Source of the DNA: Paracoccaceae bacterium
GTDB lineage: Bacteria > Pseudomonadota > Alphaproteobacteria > Rhodobacterales > Rhodobacteraceae
Length of the DNA stretch: 64,000 nucleotides
Assembly (NCBI GenBank): GCA_014654775.1
Contig: JACVZW010000073.1
Span: forward strand, 62,001 to 126,000
Reading direction: 5' to 3'
Shown: positions 36,667 to 44,711 of the stretch, one piece after another
Layout: every line of letters starts with the position of its first letter
Numbering within the stretch: position 1 is the stretch's first letter
Made by a program: the position numbers and the translations under genes
Notes under the pieces: generated by a model
What the model was told of the DNA's origin: nothing
The model's database searches: none
Seen by the model: only the letters and a program-made list of their open reading frames with translations

Positions 36667-37884
36667 TTAGCGCGCCTCGCGCGGGCGCAGGGCGAGCCAG
36701 ATCAGCGCCCCGCCCGCAAGGACGAGGAAGGGCAGCATGGCGAAGTTGACCGCCTGCCAGCCCGCCTGAACCGAGCCGCCCGAGCAGTTCATCAAACCGC
36801 CCGAGGAGAAGGATGCGACGGTGACGCCGCCGAAGACCACGAGGTCGTTGAGGCCCTGAAGGCGGCCCTTTTCCTCGGCCGCCTGTGCGGCGGTGAGCAT
36901 GGTGGTGGCGCCGATGAAGCCGAAGTTCCAGCCGAGGCCGAGCAGGACGAGGGCGATGAAGAAGTTCTCAAGCTGGATACCCGAGATGGCGACGGCCCCG
37001 GCCCCGGCGAGGATGACGAGGCCGGTGGCGACGATTTTCTCGGCCCCGAAGCGGGCGATCAGATGGCCGGTGAAGAAGCTGGGCGCATACATGGCCAGCA
37101 CATGGGCGGTGACCACGTCGGCGGCATTGCCCTTGGAGAAGCCGCAGCCCACCACGGCGAGGGGCGATGAGGTCATCACGAGGTTCATCAGCGCATAGGA
37201 GACGGTGGCGCAGATCATGGCCACGGCGATGACGGGGGTGCGGATCATCTCGCCGCGCGAGCGCCCGGTGGCGGCGCCCGCGACCGGGGGGCGGGGCTTG
37301 GGGATGTCGAGCAGGGTGAAGAGGAAGACGCCCACGGCATTGAGCGCGATGATGGCGAGATAGGTGCCGAGGAAGGGGACCACCATCGACTCGGCGGTGA
37401 GTTTCACCAGTTGCGGGCCAATGACGGCGGAAAGCAGGCCCCCGGCCATGACAAGGGAGATGGCCTTGGGGCGGTAGGCATCGGATGCGGTGTCGGCGGC
37501 GGCGAAGCGGTAGAAGCCCTGCGCCGACATGTAGATGCCGGTGAAGAGGGCAGCGAGGACGAAGAGCGCGAAATTCGAGGTGGAGAGGGCGTAGGCCCCC
37601 AGCGCGCCGCCGATGCCGCCGCCGAGCGCGCCAATGGCAAAGCCCGCGCGGCGGCCGTATTTCTGCATGAAGGCCGAGATCGGCGTGGCGGTCAGCATCG
37701 AGCCGATGACGGCGGCGCTGATCGGGAGCGTGGCCCAGCAGGCATTGGGCGCAAGGCTTTGTCCGGCAAGGCCCGCGACAGTGAAGATCATCGGCATCTG
37801 CGCGCCGAGGATGGCCTGCGCCGCGACGAGGACGAGGACGTTGCGTTTCGCGGTGGAGTCGGTGGGGGCGGCGCTTTCGGTCAT
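36667..37884 (-). CDS. major facilitator superfamily transporter
   Basis: A 405-residue polytopic inner-membrane transporter with ~12 hydrophobic helices. The loop between helices 2 and 3 reads FMQKYGRRAGFAIGALGGGI, a variant of the MFS motif A (G-x-x-D/K-R-x-G-R-R/K). A central cytoplasmic loop lies near residues 200-220 (DIPKPRPPVAGAATGRSRGE). The substrate is unknown. The ATG at 37884 gives an N-terminus typical for the family; the longer frame to 38004 crosses a hairpin region. Confidence 0.87.
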   Translation of the reverse strand: MTESAAPTDSTAKRNVLVLVAAQAILGAQMPMIFTVAGLAGQSLAPNACWATLPISAAVIGSMLTATPISAFMQKYGRRAGFAIGALGGGIGGALGAYALSTSNFALFVLAALFTGIYMSAQGFYRFAAADTASDAYRPKAISLVMAGGLLSAVIGPQLVKLTAESMVVPFLGTYLAIIALNAVGVFLFTLLDIPKPRPPVAGAATGRSRGEMIRTPVIAVAMICATVSYALMNLVMTSSPLAVVGCGFSKGNAADVVTAHVLAMYAPSFFTGHLIARFGAEKIVATGLVILAGAGAVAISGIQLENFFIALVLLGLGWNFGFIGATTMLTAAQAAEEKGRLQGLNDLVVFGGVTVASFSSGGLMNCSGGSVQAGWQAVNFAMLPFLVLAGGALIWLALRPREAR

Positions 37885-37954
37885 TCCGGAAGGGTTACCC
37901 TGTCGCGCGGCGGGGGCAAGGGACAAATGCGCGCGGGTGAATGTCTGAGGATGG

Positions 37955-38054
37955 CGCGGGGGGACGTGCGTCCCCCCGCGACCCCCCTGACGCTTTCTTT
38001 CCAAGCTGGTGCGGGGTGGCTGGTGTCGGCATGAGTATTTGGGCCAAGATGAAG
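37955..38054 (+). repeat. hairpin plus GAGTATTT...AAGATGAAG element
   Basis: A perfect 11-bp stem (CGCGGGGGGAC at 37955-37965 with GTCCCCCCGCG at 37970-37980, loop GTGC) is followed 52 bases later by GAGTATTTGGGCCAAGATGA (38033-38052). A related motif occurs at 39507-39530. I recognise such a C-run plus GAGTATTT/AAGATG pattern as frequent between Rhodobacteraceae genes. It argues against starting alkA upstream of 38076. Confidence 0.55.
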
Positions 38055-38075
38055 CGGCAGGGCGGAGGGGCAGGG

Positions 38076-38708
38076 GTGACGGTCGGGCGGATCATTCGGA
38101 CGGAGGACTGCGTGGCCGAGGGGGCGGCGTGGCTGGCGGCGCGGGAGGCGCGTTTTGCGGCGGCTCTGGAGGCGACGGGGCCGCTGCCGCTGCGTCGGCG
38201 GGAGGATGGGTTCCGGGCCTTGCTATCGGCCATCGTGAGCCAGCAGGTTTCCGTCGCCTCGGCCAATGCGATCTGGGCGCGGCTGGAGGGGGCGGGGCTT
38301 TGCGATCCGGGGGCGATGGCGGAGGCGTCGGAGGCGGCGTTGCGGGCGGTGGGGCTGTCGCGGCAGAAGGCGCGTTATGGGCAGGCGTTGGCGCAGGCAG
38401 GGATCGATTTCGAAACGCTGCGGGCGGTGCCGGATGAGGAGGTGGTGGCGGTGTTGACGGCGGTGCCGGGAATCGGGCGCTGGACGGCGGAAATCTATTC
38501 GATGTTCGCGCTGGGGCGGGCGGATGTGTTTGCGCCCGCCGATCTGGCCCTGCAGGAGGCGGCGCGGCTGCTGTTTGCGCTGGAGGCGCGGCCTTCGGAA
38601 AAGGCGCTGCGGGCGATGGCGGAGGACTGGTCGCCGTGGCGGGCGGTTGCGGCGCGGCTGCTCTGGTCCTACTACCATGTGGCGAAGGCGCGGGAGGGCA
38701 TCAGGTGA
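38076..38708 (+). CDS. DNA-3-methyladenine glycosylase II (AlkA-like)
   Basis: A 210-residue base-excision-repair glycosylase of the HhH-GPD family that removes alkylated purines. LLSAIVSQQVSVASANAIWA is the family helix pair, LTAVPGIGRWTAEI the helix-hairpin-helix, and FAPADLALQEAA holds the catalytic Asp156. I choose GTG at 38076, preceded by GGAGGGG; upstream ATGs at 38031 and 38049 lie within a dispersed motif. Its stop overlaps the next gene's GTG start. Confidence 0.9.
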   Translation: MTVGRIIRTEDCVAEGAAWLAAREARFAAALEATGPLPLRRREDGFRALLSAIVSQQVSVASANAIWARLEGAGLCDPGAMAEASEAALRAVGLSRQKARYGQALAQAGIDFETLRAVPDEEVVAVLTAVPGIGRWTAEIYSMFALGRADVFAPADLALQEAARLLFALEARPSEKALRAMAEDWSPWRAVAARLLWSYYHVAKAREGIR

Positions 38709-39367
38709 GCGGTGGATTGACATTCGGGCGGAAGGCGGCGCGCAGCGGGCGGGCGCGGTCGATCGTGGTCTTCGTGCATGGTTACGGGGCGGATGGGGCG
38801 GACCTGCTGGGTCTGGGCGATGCGCTGGCGCCGCATCTGCCCGATACGGTCTTTGTCGCGCCGAATGCGCCGCAGCCCTGTGTGGGCAATCCCTTTGGCT
38901 TCCAGTGGTTCCCGATCCCGTGGCTGGACGGGTCATCGGAAGAGGCGGCGCGGGAGGGGATGGCGTCCTCGGTCGCGTTGATGGATGCCTTTCTGGATGC
39001 GCGGCTGGTGGAGGAGGGGTTGGGTCCGGAGGCGCTGGCGCTGGTGGGGTTTTCGCAAGGGGCGATGATGTCCTTGCATGTCGCGCCGCGTCGGGCCGAG
39101 GCCGTGGCGGGGGTGGTGGCGATCTCGGGGCGTCTTCTGATGCCGGAGCGGTTGGCGGCGGAGGCGGTGGTGAAACCGCCCGTGCTACTGATCCATGGGG
39201 ATGAGGACCCGGTGGTGCCTTTCGCCGATATGGGGCTGGCGGGCGAGGCGCTGGTGGCGGCGGGGTTCGACACCTTTGGCCATGTGATGGAAGGCACCGG
39301 GCACGGGATCGCGCCGGACGGGTTGGGGGTGACGTTGCAGTTCCTGAAGGAACGGCTGCCGGGGTAA
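38705..39367 (+). CDS. phospholipase/carboxylesterase family alpha/beta hydrolase
   Basis: A 220-residue serine hydrolase of the YpfH/carboxylesterase-2 type. The triad is visible: Ser118 in LVGFSQGAMMSL, Asp168 in IHGDEDPVVPF and His200 in EGTGHGIAPDG. The N-terminus has VVFVHGYGADGADLLGLG. The substrate is probably a short-chain or lysophospholipid ester. It starts at GTG 38705, overlapping the alkA stop (GTGA), so both are co-translated. Two tandem hairpins follow the gene. Confidence 0.88.
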   Translation: MSGGLTFGRKAARSGRARSIVVFVHGYGADGADLLGLGDALAPHLPDTVFVAPNAPQPCVGNPFGFQWFPIPWLDGSSEEAAREGMASSVALMDAFLDARLVEEGLGPEALALVGFSQGAMMSLHVAPRRAEAVAGVVAISGRLLMPERLAAEAVVKPPVLLIHGDEDPVVPFADMGLAGEALVAAGFDTFGHVMEGTGHGIAPDGLGVTLQFLKERLPG

Positions 39368-39403
39368 GGGGTGGCGGGCGGTGCAAGGGGGGCTGCCACC
39401 CGG

Positions 39404-39530
39404 CCCGATGGCATGACCATCGGGCGTTCGACGCTTGCGATCTTCCACTGGAAGATCGCAACGGCGCGTCTCTCAGCCCCTCGGCGCGTGCCGCGCCTCA
39501 CCCCCCGAGGATATTTTTCGACAGAAGATG
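39404..39530 (+). repeat. two tandem hairpins and GAGGATATTTTT motif between esterase and glk
   Basis: CCCGATGG (39404-39411) with CCATCGGG (39417-39424) forms an 8-bp stem. TTGCGATCTTCC (39435-39446) with GGAAGATCGCAA (39450-39461) forms a perfect 12-bp stem with a 3-base loop. GAGGATATTTTTCGACAGAA (39507-39526) continues into GATG. The genes on both sides end here, so a terminator or repeat role is plausible. Confidence 0.6.
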
Positions 39531-39568
39531 GGGTAGGGGGGCGTTAACCTTAATCGGGTGTTCCGGCG

Positions 39569-40546
39569 TCAGGCGGTGGTGGCCTCGAGGAACGCTGCGC
39601 AGCCGGTGAGGGCGGCGAAGTCGTCTTCGACCACGGTGACGGAGAAATCCTTTTGCAGAAGGTCGACGCGGCGGGCTTCGCGGAAGGTTTCGGTCAGACC
39701 GAAGCGGGCGAAATGCGGGGTCATCGCGCGGGACATGCCGCCGATCAGGTAGATGCCGCCATAGGGCAGGTGGATGAGGGCGAGATCGGCCAGAACCTGC
39801 GCGAGGATCGTGGTGTAGAGGCGCGCGGCATGGGTGGCGATGGTGTCGCCTGCGGCCAATGCGGAGAGAACCTCGGCGGAGGATTTTTCGGTCGGCTGGC
39901 CGGCCTCGGCGGCGGCGAAGGCGTGGAGATTGGCGAGGCCGCGGCCGGCGAGCACCTCTTCGACGCCGCAATGGGGCGTTTCGCCACGTTCGGCAAGGCG
40001 CGCCTCGATGAAGCGCATCAGGCGGAGGTCTTCTTCGGAGCGGACGGGCATGTTGACATGGCCGCATTCGGAGGGCGGCACGACGCGGGCGGCACCCTCG
40101 CCATGGACCGGGGCGGCGTTGACGCCGGTGCCGAGGCCCACGACGAGGAGCGATGCGCCGGGATGGGCCGGGCCGGGGATCAGGGTGCGCAGCTGGGCGG
40201 GCGCTATATGGCCAAGGGCGTGGCCCTGTGCCTGCAGGTCGTTGAGGATGGCCACGCGGCGCGCGCCGGTGGCGGCGGCGAGTTTCGCGCCGTCCATCAC
40301 CCAGTCGAGATTGGTCATGCTGGCCACGCCGTCCTGCACGGGGCCCGCGGCGGCGACGCAGACGCCATCGGGCGCGGCGCCGGTGGTGGCGAGGTAGTCG
40401 CGCAGGATATGGGCGATGTCCTGACCGCGCGCCTTGTAATCGGCATTCGGATAGCGGGCAATGCTGGCTGCGCGCACGGCGGTGCCGTCGGCAAGGGCGA
40501 CCCTGGTATTCGTGCCGCCGATATCGGCGAGGATGGCGAGGGTCAT
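39569..40546 (-). CDS. glk: glucokinase
   Basis: A 325-residue ATP-dependent glucokinase of the Glk (non-ROK) type. The phosphate loop is ILADIGGTNTRVALADG; sugar-binding and catalytic segments are ILNDLQAQGHALGHIAP, LVVGLGTGVNAAPV and PSECGHVNMPV. The C-terminal YGGIYLIGGMSRAM is typical. It phosphorylates glucose released by the neighbouring glucosidases. The ATG at 40546 lies 38 bases after the beta-glucosidase stop, in one transcript with it and the LacI gene. Confidence 0.94.
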   Translation of the reverse strand: MTLAILADIGGTNTRVALADGTAVRAASIARYPNADYKARGQDIAHILRDYLATTGAAPDGVCVAAAGPVQDGVASMTNLDWVMDGAKLAAATGARRVAILNDLQAQGHALGHIAPAQLRTLIPGPAHPGASLLVVGLGTGVNAAPVHGEGAARVVPPSECGHVNMPVRSEEDLRLMRFIEARLAERGETPHCGVEEVLAGRGLANLHAFAAAEAGQPTEKSSAEVLSALAAGDTIATHAARLYTTILAQVLADLALIHLPYGGIYLIGGMSRAMTPHFARFGLTETFREARRVDLLQKDFSVTVVEDDFAALTGCAAFLEATTA

Positions 40547-40584
40547 GGGACGCTCCGTAGGACTTTGCGCGTGACCGCGCGGGG

Positions 40585-41904
40585 TCACCCGTTCCGCGCG
40601 AGGGCGCGGGCGAGTGCGTGATAGGAGGATTTGGGGGTCCGCTTCAAGCTGTCGAAATCGACATGGACGAGGCCGAAGCGGCGTTCGTATCCGAACGCCC
40701 ATTCGTAATTGTCCAGAAGCGACCAATAGAAGAAGCCCTGCACATTGGCGCCGTCTGCGATGGCCTGTTTGGTGGCGGCCAGATGGGCGAAGAGGAAATC
40801 TTCGCGCACCGTGTCGGGGATATCGGCCTGATCGGCATTGGCCATGCCGTTTTCGGTCACGTAGATCGGGAGATCGCCCACATAGTCGCGCGCCATGCGG
40901 GTGAGGAAGTGGTGCAGGCCGTCGGGATAGATTTCCCAGCCCATCTGGGTTTTCGGCAGGGGGCCCGGCGCTTCGGCCAGATGCGGCCAGGGGGCGGCAG
41001 CGTCATGGGCGTGGAGGTGGCGGGTGTAGTAGTTCACGCCCAGCCAGTCGAGCGGCTGGCCGATGGTGGCCATATCGTCCTGCCAGCGGTCGGGCATATG
41101 CGGGGCGAGGCCGTCGAGCACAATCTCGGGGTAGGTCTGGCGGGTGATGGCTTCGATGAACCAGCGGTTGAAGATGCCGTCGGCGCGGGCGGCGGCGGTC
41201 TGGTCGTCGGGGCTGTCGCTGGCCGGGGTGGCGTGGTCGAAGTTGAGCACGATCCCGAGATTGGGTTGGCCCATGCCGCGCAGGCGTTCCACTGCGAGGC
41301 CATGGGCGAGGAGGATGTGATGCATGGCGCGGGCGGCGGCGCGGATGTCGCGCAGGCCGGGGGCATGGTGGCCGAGGAAGTGGGAGAGCCAGGCCACACA
41401 CCAGGGTTCGTTGATCGTGGCGATGGAGGCGACGCGGTCGCCGAGGGTGCGGGTGATGGTTTCGGCGAAATCGGCGAAGCGGTGGCAGGTGTCGCGGTTG
41501 GTCCAGCCGCCCGTGTCGGCGAGGGCGGAGGGCATTTCCCAATGGTAGAGGGTCTGAAAGGGTTTCAGGCCCCGCTCCAGCATCCCGTCGACGAGGCGGT
41601 CGTAGAAGGCCAGACCTTCGGGATTGACCGTGACGCCATCGGGCATGACGCGGGCCCAAGAGGTGGAGAAGCGGTAGGCATCCATATTGGCCTGACGCAG
41701 CAGGTCGAGATCGGCGGGCCAGTGGTGGTAGTGGTCACAGGCGGTGGCGCCGTCTTCGGCGCGCAGGACATTGCCGGGCGCGGCGGCGAAAGTGTCCCAG
41801 TGGCAGGGACCGCAACCGCCGAAGCGGGATCCTTCGATCTGGTAGGCGGCGGTGGCGGCCCCGAAGAGGAAGCCTTCGGGAAAGTCGAAGCGGGAAAGGG
41901 ACAT
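40585..41904 (-). CDS. GH1 family beta-glucosidase
   Basis: A 439-residue retaining glycosidase of family 1. The acid/base is Glu166 in TINEPWCVAWLS and the nucleophile Glu351 in YVTENGMAN. Sugar-binding landmarks are FLFGAATAAYQIEGS, YRFSTSWARVMPDG, LYHWEMPSAL and FYWSLLDNYEWAFGY. There is no signal peptide, so it acts in the cytoplasm on imported beta-glucosides. It starts 4 bases after the LacI gene stop and precedes glk, giving regulator, hydrolase and kinase in one unit. Confidence 0.95.
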   Translation of the reverse strand: MSLSRFDFPEGFLFGAATAAYQIEGSRFGGCGPCHWDTFAAAPGNVLRAEDGATACDHYHHWPADLDLLRQANMDAYRFSTSWARVMPDGVTVNPEGLAFYDRLVDGMLERGLKPFQTLYHWEMPSALADTGGWTNRDTCHRFADFAETITRTLGDRVASIATINEPWCVAWLSHFLGHHAPGLRDIRAAARAMHHILLAHGLAVERLRGMGQPNLGIVLNFDHATPASDSPDDQTAAARADGIFNRWFIEAITRQTYPEIVLDGLAPHMPDRWQDDMATIGQPLDWLGVNYYTRHLHAHDAAAPWPHLAEAPGPLPKTQMGWEIYPDGLHHFLTRMARDYVGDLPIYVTENGMANADQADIPDTVREDFLFAHLAATKQAIADGANVQGFFYWSLLDNYEWAFGYERRFGLVHVDFDSLKRTPKSSYHALARALARNG

Positions 41905-41908
41905 GGGA

Positions 41909-42940
41909 TCAGGCCCGGCGGGGGGCCGGTCCGGTGGACTGGCCGATGATGAGTTCGGCTTCCAGAAGCCGGTTCTGCGGTTCCTCGCCCTGCTGGGTGA
42001 TGATGGCGAGCAGCATCTCGGCCGCGATCCGGCCTGCCTCACGCACGGAGGAGCGGGTGGCGGTGAAGATCGGCACGGCGTCGCCGTTCTTGAGATAGGA
42101 GAGATCGTCGTCATGGATGATGACCGAGACGTCGCGCCCCATGGCGAGGCCGCGCCCTTCGATGGCGCGACGCACGCCCATGCCGGAGATCATGGAGGCG
42201 ACGAGGAAGGCCGTGGGCGGGTCGCGCAGATCGAGCATGGCGGAGGCGGCGCGGAAGCCCGAGATTTCGGTCATCTCGTCCGAGGACATGAGCGCGGGGT
42301 CTAGCGCCATGCCGCGGGAGGCCAGCGCATCGGCATAGCCGGTGCGGCGGCGGATGGCGAAGTCCATGAATTCCAGCCCGTTCACGAGGCCGATGCGCAT
42401 GTGTCCCAGATCGAGCAGGAATTCGGTGGCCCGCTGGAAGGCGCGGCGGTTGTTCACATCCACCCAAGAATAGGGTTCGGTCGTGTCGGTGGCGCGTCCA
42501 TGGACGACGAAGGGAATCCCGATCTCGTGCATGAGCGGAATGCGGGGATCGTTCATGCGGGGGGCGTGCAGGATCACGCCATCGGCGCTGCCGCGGGATT
42601 TGAGGTCGCGATAGGCCTGTTCCTCGGACTCGTCGGGGACGACGGAGAGGAGCATGTCATAGCCGTTGCGGGAATAGGTTTCGCCCGCGCCGGCGATGAA
42701 ATCGGCAAAGATGGGGTTCATGATCTCGTGCCGGGTGGCGAGCGGGATCACGTGGCCGATGGCCAGCGCGCGGCCCGTGGCAAGGCGGATCGCACGGGTG
42801 TTGGGGCGGTAGTTGTGACGCTTGGCGGCGGCCATGACCCGTTCGCGGGTGGCTTCGTTCACCTCGGGATAGCCATTCAGCGCACGGCTAACGGTCGTGG
42901 GCGAGAGGCCCAGTTTCGTGGCCAGTTCCTTGAGGTTCAT
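41909..42940 (-). CDS. aglR: LacI family repressor of the agl region
   Basis: A 343-residue LacI/GalR-type regulator. The N-terminal helix-turn-helix reads MNLKELATKLGLSPTTVSRA, then LNGYPEVNEATRERV, with the hinge near HNYRPNTRAIRLATG. The sugar-binding core occupies ~residues 62-340. I choose the ATG at 42940 because the family starts there. It is divergent from aglE, and two LacI-type operator candidates lie between them. It most likely represses the agl operon and its own hydrolase-kinase unit until sugar binds. Confidence 0.9.
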   Translation of the reverse strand: MNLKELATKLGLSPTTVSRALNGYPEVNEATRERVMAAAKRHNYRPNTRAIRLATGRALAIGHVIPLATRHEIMNPIFADFIAGAGETYSRNGYDMLLSVVPDESEEQAYRDLKSRGSADGVILHAPRMNDPRIPLMHEIGIPFVVHGRATDTTEPYSWVDVNNRRAFQRATEFLLDLGHMRIGLVNGLEFMDFAIRRRTGYADALASRGMALDPALMSSDEMTEISGFRAASAMLDLRDPPTAFLVASMISGMGVRRAIEGRGLAMGRDVSVIIHDDDLSYLKNGDAVPIFTATRSSVREAGRIAAEMLLAIITQQGEEPQNRLLEAELIIGQSTGPAPRRA

Positions 42941-43027
42941 GGCGGGTCGCGGTTCCAAACCGATTTCAATTTCGCGGCGAGGTTAGAGATTCGATCTGTT
43001 GAGGTCAAAGGTTAAGCGCAGGGATAG

Positions 43028-43040
43028 GGAAACGTTTTCG
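43028..43040. promoter_or_regulatory. candidate LacI/AglR operator 1
   Basis: GGAAACGTTTTCG contains the perfect 8-bp palindrome AAACGTTT centred on CG, as in LacI-family operators (AANCGNTT core). It lies in the 268-bp divergent region between aglR and aglE. Confidence 0.5.
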
Positions 43041-43132
43041 CCGGGATTGGGGCGATTCAGGGCGTGATTTGGTGGGTTCAGGCGGTGCTTTTCATTGACT
43101 TGGCGGGAGGGATCGGCAAGGGTGCGCCATCC

Positions 43133-43142
43133 AAAGCGGTTT
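43133..43142. promoter_or_regulatory. candidate LacI/AglR operator 2
   Basis: AAAGCGGTTT fits the AANCGNTT core with a CG centre. It lies 67 bases before the aglE start and 93 bp from operator 1, a spacing that would allow a repression loop. Confidence 0.35.
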
Positions 43143-43208
43143 GAGTATGATTCTGGCCGGTGTTGGGTTGTGCCCCGTCAAGAGGGCGGGGGAATCGGGA
43201 GGATGACC

Positions 43209-44561
43209 ATGAAAGCGAAGTTTCTCGCAGGCGCTGCGGCGTTTGCGCTGCTGTCAGGTGCCGCTTATGCGCAGGACCTGAAGTTTCCCATCGGCGAGGG
43301 TGCCTTCAACTGGGACAGCTACAAGGCCTTTGACGAGAAGTACAATCTGGACGGCCAGAAGATCACGGTTCTGGGGCCGTGGCTGAGCGTCGACCAGGAA
43401 CTGTTCACCAGCGTGATCGCCTATTTCGAGGCAGCGACGGGCGCGGATGTGGAATACATCGGCGCGGAAGGCTTTGAGCAGCAGGTGGTGATCGATGCCG
43501 AAGCCGGGTCGCCGCCGGATATCGCGGTCTTCCCGCAGCCGGGCCTGATGCGCGGGATGGCGGCGAAAGGGCAGGTTCTGCCGATGTCGCCCGAGATCGT
43601 GCAGTGGACCAAGGACAACTATGCGGCTGGCCAGTCATGGGTCGATCTGGTGTCCTTCCCGGGCGCCGATGGCGCGGCGAACACCTTCGGCTTCTTCTAC
43701 AAGGTCGATGTGAAGTCGCTGGTCTGGTACGTGCCCGAGAATTTCGAGGATGCGGGCTATGCCGTGCCCACGACGATGGAAGAGCTGAAGGCGCTGACCG
43801 ACCAGATCGTCGCCGATGGCGGCACGCCGTGGTGCATCGGCCTTGGGTCGGGCGGCGCGACGGGCTGGCCCGCGACCGACTGGGTCGAAGACATGATGCT
43901 GCGCACGACCACCCCGGAAAACTATGACAAGTGGGTGTCGAACGAGCTGAAGTTCAACGATCCGATCGTGGTGAACGCCATCGATCAATTCGGCGCCTTC
44001 GCCAAGAACGATGCCTATGTGTCGGGTGGCGCGGGTTCGGTCGCTTCGACCGACTTCCGTGACAGCCCCAAGGGTCTGTTTGCTTCGCCGCCGCAGTGCT
44101 ACATGCACCGTCAGGCGTCGTTCATCCCCTCCTTCTTCCCGGAAGGCACCGTGATCGGTGAGGATGCGGACTTCTTCTACTTCCCGGCCTTTGCCGAGCA
44201 GGATCTGGGTTCGCCGGTTCTGGGTGCAGGCACGACCATGGGCCTGATGAAGGAATCCGAAACGGGCCGCGCCTTCATCGAGTTCCTGACCACGCCGATC
44301 GCGCATGAAGTGTGGATGAACCAGACCGGCTTCCTGACGCCCCATAAGGGCGTGAACACGGACCTCTATGGGGACCCGACGCTGAAGAAGATGGGCGACA
44401 TCCTTCTGAACGCGACGACCTTCCGCTTTGACGGGTCCGACCTGATGCCGGGCGGCGTGGGTGCGGGCGTGTTCTGGACCGGGATGGTGGACTATGTCGG
44501 CGGCAAGTCGGCACAGGAAGTGGCCGACTCGATCCAGGCGACCTGGGACTCGCTGCAGTAA
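43209..44561 (+). CDS. aglE: alpha-glucoside ABC transporter substrate-binding protein
   Basis: A 450-residue periplasmic solute-binding protein. The signal peptide MKAKFLAGAAAFALLSGAAY is cleaved after A-Y-A, before QDLKF. The mature chain has KITVLGPWLSVDQELFTSVI, DIAVFPQPGLMRGMA and WIGLGSGG-like CIGLGSGGATGWPATDW, typical of AglE rather than MalE. I choose the ATG at 43209, six bases after GGGAGG; the ATG at 43203 touches that site. The long 44562-44711 gap to aglF carries a strong hairpin. Confidence 0.93.
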   Translation: MKAKFLAGAAAFALLSGAAYAQDLKFPIGEGAFNWDSYKAFDEKYNLDGQKITVLGPWLSVDQELFTSVIAYFEAATGADVEYIGAEGFEQQVVIDAEAGSPPDIAVFPQPGLMRGMAAKGQVLPMSPEIVQWTKDNYAAGQSWVDLVSFPGADGAANTFGFFYKVDVKSLVWYVPENFEDAGYAVPTTMEELKALTDQIVADGGTPWCIGLGSGGATGWPATDWVEDMMLRTTTPENYDKWVSNELKFNDPIVVNAIDQFGAFAKNDAYVSGGAGSVASTDFRDSPKGLFASPPQCYMHRQASFIPSFFPEGTVIGEDADFFYFPAFAEQDLGSPVLGAGTTMGLMKESETGRAFIEFLTTPIAHEVWMNQTGFLTPHKGVNTDLYGDPTLKKMGDILLNATTFRFDGSDLMPGGVGAGVFWTGMVDYVGGKSAQEVADSIQATWDSLQ

Positions 44562-44575
44562 TCGGTACGAAAACG

Positions 44576-44603
44576 GGGCCCGCCGCGTGCACGCGGCGGG
44601 CCC
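44576..44603 (+). promoter_or_regulatory. strong intercistronic hairpin between aglE and aglF
   Basis: GGGCCCGCCGCG (44576-44587) pairs perfectly with CGCGGCGGGCCC (44592-44603) around loop TGCA. No T-run follows, so it is more likely an mRNA-stabilising or attenuating structure than a full terminator. Such hairpins let a binding-protein mRNA outlast the permease part of the operon. Confidence 0.7.
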
Positions 44604-44711
44604 ATTTCCCGACAGTCCGCGGTCATGGGCATTGACGCCCACGCCCTGTGAAGGGCTGAATACTGCGGCGGGGACATATCTTTCAGGGATTTCAGGAGGG
44701 GGGCCTGACCG

